From Lepeophtheirus salmonis (lineage: Eukaryota > Arthropoda > Copepoda > Siphonostomatoida > Caligidae), in NCBI RefSeq assembly GCF_016086655.4, contig NC_052136.2, positions 56,474,492-56,538,491 on the forward strand: DNA of 64,000 bases. Reading direction: 5' to 3'. The notes beneath the pieces are model-generated. The model was not told the origin of the DNA, did no database searches, and saw only the letters and a list, made by a program, of their open reading frames with translations. The translations under genes and the position numbers were made by a program. How positions within the stretch are numbered: position 1 is the first letter of the stretch; every line of letters starts with the position of its first letter. Shown in pieces: positions 44,649 through 57,190 of the stretch.

Positions 44649-46723
44649 TTACTTTGGCCTAAGAAGAATTGCAGCTCCGAGGAGTCCTGCAGTCTCTAGA
44701 GTTTCAGAGTCATTGATAAGTTCTTTGTTTGGAAACGTTGTTTGGAGAGAAAATGATGTGGATGCATATTCTGGTCGAGCAATAGTGATATATCTTCTTA
44801 GATCACTAACAGTGTGAGTGTTATTAAGCTTAACCACAAGACGTGTTCCGTTACTTAGTCTCACCTAAAGAAATATGAAGAAAATTTGATTAAGGTAATC
44901 ATTGATAACGATGCATTTATACACAAGACCGTAAGAACTCTGAGGAGGAGGGGTCATTTTTTTATATTCAAAAATAAAACAATCTGTTGTCTCCCCGTGT
45001 TTGAGAGCTTCCAACGGCCCTGATACGAACCTACCTGGAGACTTGTGGAGGGCTGTGCATCATCGACCTTGATTTGCTCCGAAGCTTTTCCTTCAGAATT
45101 TTTTTGGTCTTCAGCACTACCTGAAGATTTTATTTCCATATTAGGAAGTACAGAGCCAAGAATATGACCCGCTCCTTGAAAAGGCTTTACTGAAACTTTG
45201 GGTTTGACAAATTCTTCATGTTTGTGATCTTCCATTTTGATATTGACTTCCCCGCCATGAGCTTCTCTGACAAGTTCCAAAGGTACTTTGCCCTTCATAA
45301 TACAACTTAGAAATTCTCTGTTAGTAGGATCATCATAGGCTCTTAATGGCCCATCATCAAGGCTGAAACCATTTTGCCACATTTTTAATGTAAATTCGCA
45401 TTCTTCCCGCTTCGATTTTGACATTGAGGGAACTACTTCACTATCATTATCTGTATTGGAATAATTTATATATTATACAAATCCACTTCATAATAGTACC
45501 ATTCTAAGTCAATGAACTTATTTTTCCCTTCATGACTTGAAATATGTATCAAGAACCGAATGTAAATTGTCCCAAATGCAAAAGTGATATCATTTATATT
45601 GGAATGAGGTTCTAGGAAGATTTGTCGAAAAATGTTTTATAATATAAATTAAACCTTCTAGTCAATCCACATATCACTTTATCTATTTATAATTTCAGTG
45701 AAATGAGTTCTAATGATGAAGCATTGTTTTTTTTTTTTTTTTAGATTTTTGTTTCTTCTTATACATGTGCTTGGATATTATATCGATTTATTTTAATAGG
45801 ACAATAAATTGACTCAAATTATAAATGAAATACTCAGAAGAGAAATAGTAAGCTTCTTACAAATACCTTTTATTACAAGATCCATACTTGTAATAATAGG
45901 ACGAATCTCAAACTCAATAAACCGAAATAGTAATGCATAAATGCTTAGGTGGGAAGTTTAATTGCTATAATATAATATTTTTTCCCGATATTTCCTAGAA
46001 CCGGAAATACAGAATGATTTGTCTCAAATGTACTTACCATTTGACCCCAATTTAAAACCAGTTCCTCCAAATGAATTGAGACTCCTGGATGTTAACGAGG
46101 AGGAGTCTCCGTCCTCGTCCACTTCAGCGCCTTGTTCTCTGGCTTTTTTAAACATTTCTTTCACGAAATCTTGACCACCTTTTTTGGGTGGACCTAGAAT
46201 TTGTTGCCCACTCGTGGATGATCCTCCAGCATAAAAGGCTTGTCCAGTCTCTTTGTCATCATCATCCTCATCCTCATCAGACATTGTAGTCGCTAAAGAG
46301 TGGATATTCGAATTTCCTCCTACATAATAAAGAGAAAATGAATATTTGGAACTAAATAGTAACTCTAATTGAATGAGCCAGCACCATAGGAGTTCTTTTT
46401 AGAGTTGGATTTCCCGGCCGAAAAGGACTGCGAGGAAGATGTCTGCGAGGCGGAAGAGGCTGGGCCTGTCTCTGAAGGCACCGACTCAAACTCAGGCTCT
46501 CCATCATAAAAAGCCGCTAACGCCATCTCAAGTTGTCCTTGGGCAGAGTCTAAAAAGAATTTGGCCTTGTCCGAATCCGCTCCCGTGATAGACTGCGGAA
46601 AAAGGAAGAGTTCACTTCACATTTACAAACCACAAAAAATACAATAGACAAAATGGATAGTATTTATTAAATAATTACTTGGAATTGAGCAAGTAATTCA
46701 GATTCAGATGCTCCAGATGCCAT
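44649..46723 (-). CDS. NSFL1C: NSFL1 cofactor p47 (p97/VCP adaptor), 5 exons, 388 aa
   Basis: Exons (minus): 46723-46679, 46592-46385, 46319-46038, 45450-45035, 44864-44649; all junctions are GT-AG and frames join (introns 86, 65, 587 and 170 bp). Domains in order: UBA-like at residues about 5-45 (ITGADSDKAKFFLDSAQGQ), an acidic linker (DEDEDDDDKETG) followed by GQAFYAGG and GQQILGPPKK, SEP domain at about 196-260 (CEFTLKMWQNGFSLDDGPLR, EFLSCIMKGKVPLEL, AHGGEVNIKMEDH), then a UBX domain at about 318-388 (VRLSNGTRLVVKLNNTHTVS, TTFPNKEL). Human p47 is 370 aa with the same order. It recruits the AAA-ATPase p97 to ubiquitinated cargo and to Golgi/ER membrane fusion. The UBX loop that usually reads FPR is TFPNKE here, as in other p47 proteins. 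Divergent from the NAXD gene. Confidence 0.95.
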
Positions 46724-47589
46724 GTTTCCTGCTTCAAATAAATGCAATGTGTAATAAAAGAACTAGAGGGACTTGTAAATAGTAATTAATTAGTAAGTAT
46801 CCAATGCAGCCAATTTCATTCAATATATAGACAGAGGATGACTTCTTATTAATATTATATTTGTTCGACAAATTTCAAGAAGCGATGACGTCATCATTTG
46901 TAATCGTAGTCTTCCTTCTTTAACAACCTATGCCACAACCTATCTACATACGTAATATAAAAATAATTTATATTCTATTCCATCGAGCCTTCTTGATTCG
47001 ACGTTCATATAATCTAATTAAATTAAATGAGCTCATTCATCACTGTAAATCTATTATTTAGGAGTTAAAAATGATGTAATATGTTGGGCTTTCATGATAT
47101 GATTTCCAGACTAGGTGCAATTTCTTGTCAAACATAAGTCAACATAGATTACTTGTTATAACTTATAATATAGGACGTAGTCTTGTTTACCTACCCATAA
47201 AAAATTGCAAAAACTCTTCTTCCCCTCTTAGGATGGACAAAATGTAAGTCCCGGGGAAAGTTCTCTTTTAAGTTGCATGATATATGCGAGGACTTTTAAG
47301 GGCAAATTACGTCAGAATGGGGACTACTCAGTATTCAAGTATGAAGTACTAAGGCCATAGATGTTGTGTAAATTGTAAGTAGAGTAGTAGCAGTGTGAAA
47401 AGGTAGAATGAATCAAATTTGGGTTGACTAATAAAGTAAGGCCTAAGAATACAAGAAGGCCTTTCTCCCCCTACGTAAGGCAAGCGTAGACGTCCCAAGA
47501 GTGTGTGCAGTGGACCTCCCCCCTTTGCACTGAGGTCTCTCAATTGACAGTTCTTAACTCCATTCCCTTCTATATCTCATCCCCTCAAA
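46724..47589. promoter_or_regulatory. Shared upstream region of p47 (minus) and NAXD (plus)
   Basis: 866 bp separating two divergent start codons. No TATA box is placed convincingly for either gene. The part nearest NAXD (47,440-47,580) is less AT-rich and pyrimidine-rich. Promoter role is inferred from position only. Confidence 0.45.
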
Positions 47590-48945
47590 ATGACCTCTGA
47601 AAACCCTCGACAATTGGAATTGGTTCAAGTGGTTAAAAAAGTGGTGCCTCAATTAAGCAATGCTCTACGTAAAGGACAATGCGGGAGGATTGGAGTGTTT
47701 GGAGGCTGTGTGATTTACACTGGAGCACCTTATTTCTCAGGGATCTCAGCTCTTAAATGTGGAGCAGATCTTGTTCACATCATTTGCGAAAAAGAAGCTG
47801 GGCATGTTATCAAGTCCTATAGTCCAGAACTTATCGTCCATCCCATTCTAGGTAATCACAAATACATCAAGAATTATCCGTGACCATTCATTATTAGGCC
47901 TAGGGATGGGAGAATTGTCGAAATCCTTGTAAGTTTCAGTCCAAAAGAAAAGTATATGTTGGCAACTTTCATGATGGACGACATATAGCCTAACAGAGGT
48001 CAGATAAAAACTATAGTGCAGCTCATTACTCGCTAATACCCTTAAATTTTCATAATAGAGAAAAATAATTAATGAGAACTCCGATCTGTCAGGTTACTAA
48101 CTTATACTTTTGATAAATGTATGGTCACGAGGATTTCTACAATTTTCATATCCTTAATATTTAATTATTCCCCATTCTCCGTAATTCACTCATTCTCCCC
48201 ATCTCTGACTATATAGATACGGAGTACGCCCTTGAAGAAATTGACAAATGGCTTCCCAGTTTTCATGGTGTTATTTTGGGTCCAGGTCTGGGTCGGAATC
48301 AGTCCATGTCTGCCAGAATAAGCCTTATCATTGAAAGAGTAAAAGCATTGAGCATACCATTAGTGATTGATGCTGATGGACTTTGGCATATCACAAATTC
48401 CCCAGGTGTGATCAAAGGCTATAAAAAAGCTGTTCTTACACCTAATGCCGTGGAGTTTTCACGTCTAGTAAAAAGTGTTCTAAAAAGAGACGTCACACCC
48501 AATGTGAGACCCGATCCTGTATTAGTGGGGGAAGTTGCCAGAGCATTGGGTGGAATCACTTTAGTTCATAAAGGAGAAATTGATATAATCACAGATGGGA
48601 CATTAACGGAAATGTGCATTGATGACGGCTGTTCACGACGGTATTGAATATTTAGGTAGTAAAGTTTTGCTCAGATTTAAATTGTGTTCTATTCATAGAT
48701 GCGGAGGACAGGGAGATCTATTGTCTGGCACTCTAGCTGTCTTTCTTTACTGGGCTTGCAAGAATCCCGTTGAAATTGAAAAAATTGGACCCGGAATACT
48801 CGCTGGATGGGCAGCTGCGCGGTTATCAAGAGCTTGTGCTGCTCAGGCTTTTGCGAGGCATGGAAGGTCTACTCTTACTTCAGATTTAATCACAGAAATT
48901 TACTCTGCTTTTTCTCGATTGTACGAATCTGAGACATGCATCTAA
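47590..48945 (+). CDS. NAXD: ATP-dependent NAD(P)H-hydrate dehydratase, 3 exons, 310 aa
   Basis: Exons 47590-47851, 48217-48640, 48699-48945, joined at GT-AG sites with continuous frame (introns 365 and 58 bp). It converts the damaged S-form of NADHX/NADPHX back to NAD(P)H using ATP, working with the epimerase NAXE. The ribokinase-like fold is visible: [20 protein letters not shown] near the N-terminus, [18 protein letters not shown] (residues about 108-118), [36 protein letters not shown] and the [11 protein letters not shown] block (about 230) with the catalytic Asp of the GxGD motif, then the [14 protein letters not shown] end. The length fits the cytosolic form of the family; the start MTSENPRQ gives no clear mitochondrial targeting peptide. 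Convergent with GRPEL1. Confidence 0.95.
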
Positions 48946-49780
48946 ACCTATGGAAGTGCAATTGCATAATTAAAGAAAATAGTCCATTTTGTTATAAAGT
49001 GCAAAATTGCTTGTAATCTAAAATAGTCTTTAAGTATTTCTGGTAGGATTCCAATCGGTTTATTCAACATTCCCTCCTCAGTATATTTACTCCGTTAAGA
49101 ATTAATTGTCTAATGTTATTTTTTTATAAATTTTATCCCATGCCAAGATTACGAACTTAAACGGTTAAGACTGAAGTCATGGTTGACTCAATGCTAAGCC
49201 TTTAATTTTTTCCATATGATTGGTCAAGGATGGTTGTAACTTGTAAGACGTCTATATATGAATACAATCACTCACTTGTTATCCTTAGTCACATACTTAA
49301 TAATTCCGTCGTCACTGTTGGTCAAATGAAGCAAGTTTCCATTCTTAAAAATCTCTTTTTAATTGTTAAGATAAATGATTGAAAAATGTAACGTTTTTTA
49401 GTTATTCCAAACCATTTAAAGTATATATTATTTAATGCCAAGGTTGAAATAATGACAACGAAAAAAATATTTAATCTATTTTATTTAACTGTGAAGTACC
49501 GAAACCGAGTGTCAGATCGTACTGACTGTCTACATTATACATATGTAACCAATCAACAAAATAGGGCGATACTTTAATATGTATTATTGTAATTAATTAA
49601 TCGTTCTTATATATATTTATATGTAATTGTTTGTTGCTTTGATATAAAAATATAACTTATTTGAGGGTAGATTTAATAAGACAGACTGATAAACGAACTC
49701 AAGGTGAGTCACTCAATTAAATAAAACCGACTCCTTCCACCAGGGGCTCTTCCTCACACTAATAAGAGTATTTTTTTAAA
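48946..49780. other. Intergenic between convergent NAXD and GRPEL1
   Basis: Holds both 3' untranslated regions. An ATTAAA word follows the NAXD stop by about 20 bases (48,969). No canonical AATAAA was found for GRPEL1. No repeat recognised. Confidence 0.5.
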
Positions 49781-50438
49781 TTATTTCTTGGAAACACCAA
49801 CAACTGCTGGACGAATCGTCCTCCCTTGAAGAATGAATCCCACTTTCTGAACATCAAGAACAATGTTATCCTCCACTCCTTTCGGAGCTGGGATCTGAAA
49901 TGCAGCTTCATGCTTGTTAGGATCGAATTTTTCGTTCAGAGGATTTTCTTTGACAAGGCCGTGACGTGTAAAGACTTGTAATAGTTGTGACTCTGTGAGT
50001 TTTATTCCATCACGAATATCTTTACTCGCATCTTCAGGAAGTGTTTCCACTGCCTTACTTAGCACATCACTCACATCCAGCAGATCCTTACAGAAACTTT
50101 GGATTCCGAAAATCTTTGCGTCATTGATTTGTTTCGTTAACCTTTGTCGCATATTCTCGTTCTCAGCAATAGAGCGACGATACTTGTCCAAGAGATCCAC
50201 ATTCTTTCCTCTAAGCTCTTCAATTTCTTCTCTTAACTTGAAGATTTCAGGGGATTCCGTCGCTTCTTCGACATCTGGGAAGGAAGACATTCAAAACAAA
50301 ACTAGTGAGGTCAAATAACTACATACCTTTTGAATCGGATGTATTGAATCTGAGTGCAAGTGAGGATCGAAGTAAGGAACTCCTACCTCCACAGAGACGA
50401 CCAGATCTTTGGAGAAGAGATGGGATCACCGTGGCCAT
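49781..50438 (-). CDS. GRPEL1: Mitochondrial GrpE nucleotide exchange factor, 2 exons, 201 aa
   Basis: Exons (minus) 50438-50327 and 50274-49781, with a 52-bp GT-AG intron. Exon 1 (MATVIPSLLQRSGRLCGGRS, continuing Arg/Ser/Leu-rich) is an amphipathic, acid-free stretch typical of a mitochondrial targeting peptide. Exon 2 carries the long N-terminal coiled coil (EIFKLREEIEELRGKNVDLL, KYRRSIAENENMRQRL), the helical middle (FCKDLLDVSDVLSKAVE) and the beta-domain (LNEKFDPNKHEAAFQIP, VGFILQGRTIRPAVVGVSKK) that contacts the Hsp70 ATPase domain. Its role is to release ADP from mitochondrial Hsp70 during protein import and folding. A Met lies inside the intron (50,290), so starting the frame there would drop the targeting peptide; the spliced start is preferred. 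GRPEL2 is the alternative paralogue name, and invertebrates usually have one gene. Confidence 0.94.
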
Positions 50439-51575
50439 ACTGAATTTGATAGTTGAAATTGCAATTAGTAAGCGATTCGTTTCAAAAGAGGGCGCTCTGA
50501 ACCCTTTTCATAACATTCAAACAAGCACTCATTACATAATTACAGACAAACAACCCACAACCAAACAAACACCTGGCCGGAAATAAAAATATAGAGGTGA
50601 CAAGGATATTTATTTAGCTGCTTGGCTTTTTTAGGCAGACAGATAATAAATATTATGCACTTGAGAAGTGCACTGCATCTGTTGCCTGTTGTACAAAATA
50701 TTTTAAAATCTGTAGGAAAAATCCGCCTATAAAATTGATGGCTGGTTTGGCAAAAAAGTGTTGGGGTAGCATACCAAAGTTAACAGCTGAATGCAACAGA
50801 ACTGTCTTTCGTATACCTTGTCATGTCTAAGACTATATATATTTATTAATTATTTATCTATGTTTTTGACACTAACGAAACACGGACTAACAGTAAGAGT
50901 AATTTAAGACCCTCCAGGCTAAGGGTGAGACACGACTTAGTAGCAAGGCACCTCTTCTTCCTCGAATGACCTACCATGGAGAGCCAGAGGAATCGCTATA
51001 CTAGAATACAAAGTGCACTTTAGTATCTACTATCTACCAACGTAGTCGACATCACTTTAATTCAGAATTTTAGACATCTTTAAGACTGGATCTATCTTAT
51101 ATCCAATTGGCAATCACACATCGTCATCATTCTTTATCATTTATGCCTTATGGAATAATAATTATTTATAACTTCTTCTAGATCTGCGTGTTAAAACAAC
51201 ACTTAAGTAAGAATCTATCTCCAATTCTTGGCTTTCCTCTTTGTTGAGGTATTGTTTAATTCACATAATGATTCTGTTCATAATTTGTACTTATTTTCCC
51301 TGAGTTGTTTTGTAAAAAGAAAGAAATAAGATAAATGATCATGATATGATATCATATGGTATAATTTATAAATTATATAGAATCCCCTTGACTTATGTTA
51401 ATTTTGAACATGAAAATGAAAAATGTGATTGGGAGATGAATTGAGAATTCCTCTATTAGTATTTGGATTCGGGTCTCCTGTGGGCTGTATCTATCTAATC
51501 AAATGTAATAAATGTTTCACTTATTTTTAGTTTGGTATCCAATCGTCTTGAGCCATCGAAGAGGATTCTTACAAT
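50439..51575. promoter_or_regulatory. Shared upstream region of GRPEL1 (minus) and MIOS (plus)
   Basis: 1.1 kb between divergent starts; a short inverted repeat TGCACTTGAGAAGTGCA is at 50,656-50,672. No repeat element recognised. Promoter role is inferred from position. Confidence 0.4.
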
Positions 51576-54500
51576 ATGAGTTATGTGGATGTCGCATGGA
51601 TTCCTGGATCTGAGGATCGTTTGCTCACATGGGGCTCAAGTATAAAGCTCTATAGAATTTCTGATGATGAAGGATGTGATTTACGGTCGGAGCTGGAAGG
51701 GGAAATTCCTCAACCTCCTCATTACATGAAATGTCTGGCTCCCCTTAGAGCAGCCAATGGAGAAGCTCGGGCTGTGACAGGGGGTGCCAATGGACGGATA
51801 AGCCTTCTTTCATTTGATTCTCGAAGTGGATCTGTTCGTGAATTCGGAAAACCAGCATCTTCTAGAGCCGTTTTGGGTCTATCATGGAATGGGAATTCCC
51901 TTCTAGCTGCAGCATTCGAAAAAAATAGAAATGAACCAGCTCTTAAAATCTTTGATGCATCTCCATTCCTAGCATCGCATAATCATCCTTGTAAGTCTAT
52001 CTATAAACTAAACCTGATCGTTAAAACGTATTAGCTATTAATTCCTCCATGTTTTTTTCAAATTTACTTTTTGAGATTCCTATCAAAAATAATCCAACAA
52101 ATTATAACCATTTTGGCAACCGCAAGATTGAGACAAAGCATCATATCATTTGATTAAATTACATCCTAGAATTTTTTTTCTTCAAATTTTGAATTCTGTG
52201 CTATTACTTTTATTTTATTGAGGACATTTCATAGGATTTTATGGAAGTTATTATTTTTTAGCAATAAATAATTTTCTTTCAAAAAAATCGTTAAAGTTAT
52301 GACGATTGAAATTACTATTTAATTACCTTATATTACATACATTGTTCAATGAGCTCAAAAGGATTAATAAATCTGGATGAACTTTTAAAAATGGGCACAT
52401 TTGGATTTTCAATGGTTAACTAATTAAAAACTTGCAGTAAATATGTTGTTTTTTTTGAAAAAAGTGTTAATTTGGTTTATATTTTTAATACATGGGATTT
52501 TGATTTATAGATAAATAATGGACATTTCTTCTATAAACCTTTTCCAATTTTTATAACATATGATTTTAATTATTTTTAGTGGGGCAAGAGCATGTAAGAT
52601 CACCTCTGGGAATTGAATATGGAGAGACGTGTTCAAGTTTATGCTGGATCAATACATTTGGGGGAGAAACATTGGTCTATGGATCTAGTGGTAAATATCT
52701 TCGACTCATAGATATTCGACAAGACTCTAGTAGGGGTGCTAGAGCTTCTACTTCTACTAGAGCTGTTTATGGTGTAACAGTAGATCCCTTTCTTGACTGT
52801 CGAATTGCTTCCCATGTTGATAACCAAGTACTTAATTTTCCAACTAGATCACTAAATACGTTAATATTACTATTTTCCCATTTATAGGTTGTTATTTGGG
52901 ATACTAGGAATTTCGATAAACCCATTATAACCCATTCTCAGAATAGAAAGATTACAAAGATATCATGGAGTCCTACTCGTATGGGACTACTCTGTTCTAT
53001 TACAGATAACGCTGATTCCTTACTACTTCATGACATTCAGAGTTGGGCTGTCATCATGGAAGATGGTGAACCAGCTGTCACTGAAAGGAAACTTTTATTA
53101 GAGCCCTCTGTGGATAGTCAAGTATTTACTTCTTTTGTTTGGCATCCAGCCTCCGAAAATACACTTATATCAACTACAAATAAAGGAATTTTAAAGCGTA
53201 ATGTAGTTCCAGAACGAATTTCTCCAAGTTGGGGAGCTCGACATAGTCTCTGTTGGCCTCAAGGTGGTGTTTTACGTATGTACGATGCTAGTTCTGAATT
53301 GTTTTCTGAAATAGAAGATATTTCACATGTAATGCAAGTTCGAGCTAGTCAAGGATATGGGCCACAACTTGAAGAAAACATGAAGATTTTAAGTACTGAC
53401 GCAGCTCTTTCAACAGCTTGGAAGTGGATTTTAACTACTAAACAACTTTTGGAAAATGACAAGGATTTGAAAGTGGAATTTCCATCAAACTCACCTCCAG
53501 GTGTACGTACTGTGTTGAAAATACTCGTACCACAGGAGTCTAGTGCCTCTGATACACTTTCTGAGCAAAGGTCCTGGCATGGAATTAATTTATTGAAACC
53601 TCGAAGATTTTATCGTAGTACTTCAAGAGAAAAGGCTATAAAGATAGCTGGATGGTCCTCAGGTGCTGGATATGATAACTCGGAGCTTATTAGTTTTCTT
53701 GAATCCTTAGAAAAAAATGGAGAGTATACCCGGGCTGCGGCAATAGCTCTCTTTTCATTAGATTTACGACTCTCGCTGACGATTCTCCAAAGAGGAGCTT
53801 CCAACTGTCAGTCTGAAGATAAAGAAAAGGCAACTTCGATGCGAATGGTTTCTATGGCCTTGTCAGGCTATACTGAGGATAAATCTGGACTTTGGCATGA
53901 AATGGTTCCTGGAACGAATACTTTGGTTGGAGATCCATACCTCCAAATTTTGTTCACTTTTTTGATGTACTCCCAAGAAGACTATAAGGCAATATTAGAC
54001 TCTGATCTGCAACTGGGAGATAAAGTCGCATTTGCCTGTGGATATTTGTCAGATACACACCTTACAGAGTATATTGAATCTAATTGGAATCAATTGAAAG
54101 AAAAAGGTAATTTGTTAGGTCTCATATTATGTGGAATGAGAAGTGTTGAATCGGTAGAATTATTACAACGATATTTAGATATTACGGGTGATATTCAAAC
54201 TGTATCGTGGATGACGTCCAAAGGGCTATTTAGTGAGCTTATTTTAGATAATCCCAGACCTCAAATTTGGATAAATTGCTTCAGAAATTTACTTAACATG
54301 TGGAACTTGTGGTCAGTTCGTGCTGAGTTCGACATTTCAGTTAATGAAATTCTCAAAAAACCCTTGCAACAAGTCTATGTGTCCTGCAACTTTTGTGGAA
54401 GATGTATTGGACAGCATGTGAAAACTGGTATGCCTCGACCCCTTGCATTTGTACAAAAACAATCGCAACTACAGCCTTTCAAATCTAATGGATGGCTTCA

Positions 54501-54810
54501 AGCATGTTCATCTTGTAGGAAACCACTTCCTCGATGCTCAGTGTGTCTTATCAATATGGGTACAATGTCAGGTCTCAATATTCATGCTGCACCTCCTTCG
54601 AGAGACAAACCAAAGAAGATCAGCCCTTTCAAAAACTTCTTTAGTTGGTGTCAAACATGTAGGCATGGAGGACATGCTCTACATATATTGGATTGGTTCA
54701 AGGATCATGCTGAATGCCCAGTCTCAGGGTGCTCTTGCAAATGTTCTGTCTTAGATGGTGGATTGCTTTCCTCAAATAAAGAATCGGAAAATGCAATTGA
54801 ACTTGTTTAG
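51576..54810 (+). CDS. MIOS: MIOS / missing oocyte, GATOR2 subunit, 3 exons, 861 aa
   Basis: Exons 51576-51990, 52580-52827, 52888-54810; GT-AG introns of 589 and 60 bp, frames join. The N-terminal part (about residues 1-390) is a WD40 propeller: VDVAWIPGSEDRLLTWGSSI, LAPLRAANGEARAVTGGANG, LGLSWNGNSLLAAAFEKNRN, VVIWDTRNFDKPI, ITKISWSPTRMGLLC and FVWHPASENTLI. The middle is an alpha-solenoid (GYDNSELISFLESLEKNGEY, RAAAIALFSLDLRLSLTILQ). The end (about residue 720 on) is a Cys/His-rich zinc-binding domain: CNFCGRCIG, CSSCRKPLPRCSVCLINMG, WCQTCRHGGHALHILDWF, HAECPVSGCSCKC. Human MIOS is 875 aa with the same order. In GATOR2 (with WDR24, WDR59, SEH1, SEC13) it opposes GATOR1 and so promotes TORC1 activation at lysosomes. 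No breaks seen. Confidence 0.95.
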
Positions 54811-57190
54811 TGCTTTTTACGAAGATATTAAATTTATTACTTATTCTGTTTATATCTCGATTACAATAATTATTTATTTTTATTAGACCAATATATGAAA
54901 TCATTTACACTTCAACGACAAAATAACAAATAAATATAATTCAATACCAGATATAAAAGCTTTTTTCAATCATAAATAATTTTAATTAAGATTTTTATAA
55001 TAGCTTATTTACAGACGCGAAAGTCTCATTTGAAAATAATTTTAAGGGGTTTTTAATGAATTTCATTTAAAAGATGAAAAGGCTCCTTGATCAGAAGGTC
55101 AGCATACTTTTTTTAGTGTTATCCCAAAAGAACTAGTTGTAAAATCAATTTACCTCAAGCTAGTGTAGGGGCTTCAGCAAGATTATATATATATTTTTTT
55201 TTTTTTTGGGGGGGGAGGGCTTGGTTTTTTGAGTTTTTTTGAAAATACATTTTTTTCAAAAATCCATATCTATTGATAAAAAATTTGAAAAATCCATAGC
55301 TGTTATCAAAAAATAATTTTTTTTGGAAAAAATTTCAGAAATAAAACCAAAAGAAGTACTAGTAAAAAGCAAAAAATTCTTTTTTTTTTTTTTTTTGGGG
55401 GCAACAGCCCTTTCCAGCCCAACACCTGCAGACGCTCCTGCAGTGGCATGTTGTTTATTCCATTTAACACTAAGAAGTATTACTCCCATTACCTTTAAAA
55501 TGTTATAAATTAACCCATTTGGGGTAATTTTCCTCTGTTCCCCGACCATACGTTACGACAGCCTCCGGGATATCCGTCCCTGCTTGACCATATTTTGTTA
55601 TATTTTCTCATTTATTTATTAATCCTCATATTTTTACTCTTTACGAAAGAGTCATAGGTAGAATGGATTAAAATCTTCAAATCAGAGGAAAACTGATGAG
55701 ACTGTCCTTTAGGAATTTTTACAATTGAAACGAAACAAAAATTAGAGTTCTGTCATGAACTACTATTAACTTTATGCTTCCATCCTTTTTATGTACATAT
55801 ATATACATACTAAGGAAGTACAAAATTTAATACTCCCATATTAAGGTTTTATTCTCTGTTAAATCATCAGTTTCAAAAGAATCCTATAAATTTGTATAAT
55901 TGTAGTTGTTGGGAAAAAATCAAATTCTCACTAAATTAAAGAATTACCCTCTACGCAACAAATGGTTACTCCCTTATTTAAGATTCCATGAAGCTACATA
56001 ATATAACAACGTTGACTAACAATTAATCAGTGGAACTTAAAATAAGTGGAAATTCACATTATATATTTATATTTTTTTTCTTCGATATACCTACATAAGT
56101 AGTGTACATTTAAATTAAGGGCAATCCATTTGTTCCAGGAAGTTATTTGAAATATGCACACTATTCAATGTTTCCGAGTTCACACATGAATACATATTAA
56201 ACAATTTATCCCTAATGCATATAATTATGGAATACATTATCCTATATTATAAATTGTACAAGATGGACTGAAAAATGATTTGATAGCTATAATTACTCTT
56301 TTTAATACATATAAAGGCTTTAGTCTGTTCATTCTGGGTAGTCTTTGTTTCCTCCTAATAAGAAATTTATTAGAAGGAAACAAAAATTTAAACGACCACC
56401 ATCAAGTAGCCAAAAATTAAATGTTAAATAAAATTTATAGGTATGGTAATGTCCCACTACATATAAAAAAAAACCTGACTTGCATCCCTTCACACTTATA
56501 AGTTCCTCCGTTCAATTGTGAAAAAATCCCGTTCAAGTATTCATTTGTTAATTTCTTTTTGTTCAATTTCTTTTTTAAATAAGCGAAACTAAATCCAATT
56601 TTGTTGCCAGCTGACTACAAAAAACTTTTTTCTCACCAGATGTCCATTTTTAGGTTCCCCTGGGACAGACAAATTTTATTAGGACTGTAGTTTTTTCTGA
56701 CCGATCCAACACTACACAAATGACATTATTTTATCATTTTCCTTTATGACGTACGGATATTTTTCTTCCTTCGCAGGACTCACCTGATCAATTCTGTTAA
56801 ATGCGTGAATTCATGGACGTTGAATAGTTACAGAGTATACTCCACACTCCTAGCGAGCAAAAAAGTTTTTGGGAAGCTAAAATAATTGTAAAAATATTAA
56901 TGCTGTGATTTCTGTTTCGCACATAATTTGTTAAGAGCTTAAGAGTTAATAACTAGTTGTATTGTATTGTGGGTGTTAAGATCAAATTCCATTTTAGTCC
57001 TAATTTTCCAATACAAGAGCATATTCAATTAATTAGTTTTCAATTTTTCGTTGATAAATTATATATATTCCATGAATCAAGAAGTGATTTGTAATACAGG
57101 ATCCATGCCACCGGTGGGGCCATGAGTGTATGATCCCTCACTTCTTTGTAATTTACAATCTTTTTGTAAATAGCCAATTGTAATGTATCT
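54811..57190. other. AT-rich intergenic with low-complexity tracts
   Basis: An ATTAAA word at 54,826 may serve the MIOS transcript. T13G8 at about 55,195-55,217, T15-16G5 at about 55,380-55,400, and short direct words (AAAATCCATA, twice in 55,258-55,300) suggest a worn repeat. No gene recognised. Confidence 0.45.

Noticed and set aside
49995..50586. Plus-strand frames opposite GRPEL1
   Set aside because: Antisense shadows of the spliced GrpE gene; Ser/Leu-rich text is the complement of Glu/Lys-rich coiled coil and targeting peptide.
51576..52034. Reading the first MIOS exon to the in-frame stop as a separate small protein
   Set aside because: A GTAAGT donor at 51,991 and a matching acceptor at 52,579 join it in frame to the WD40 continuation; the extra residues past the donor are intron.
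53610..53804. Minus-strand frame within MIOS
   Set aside because: Antisense shadow of the long third exon.
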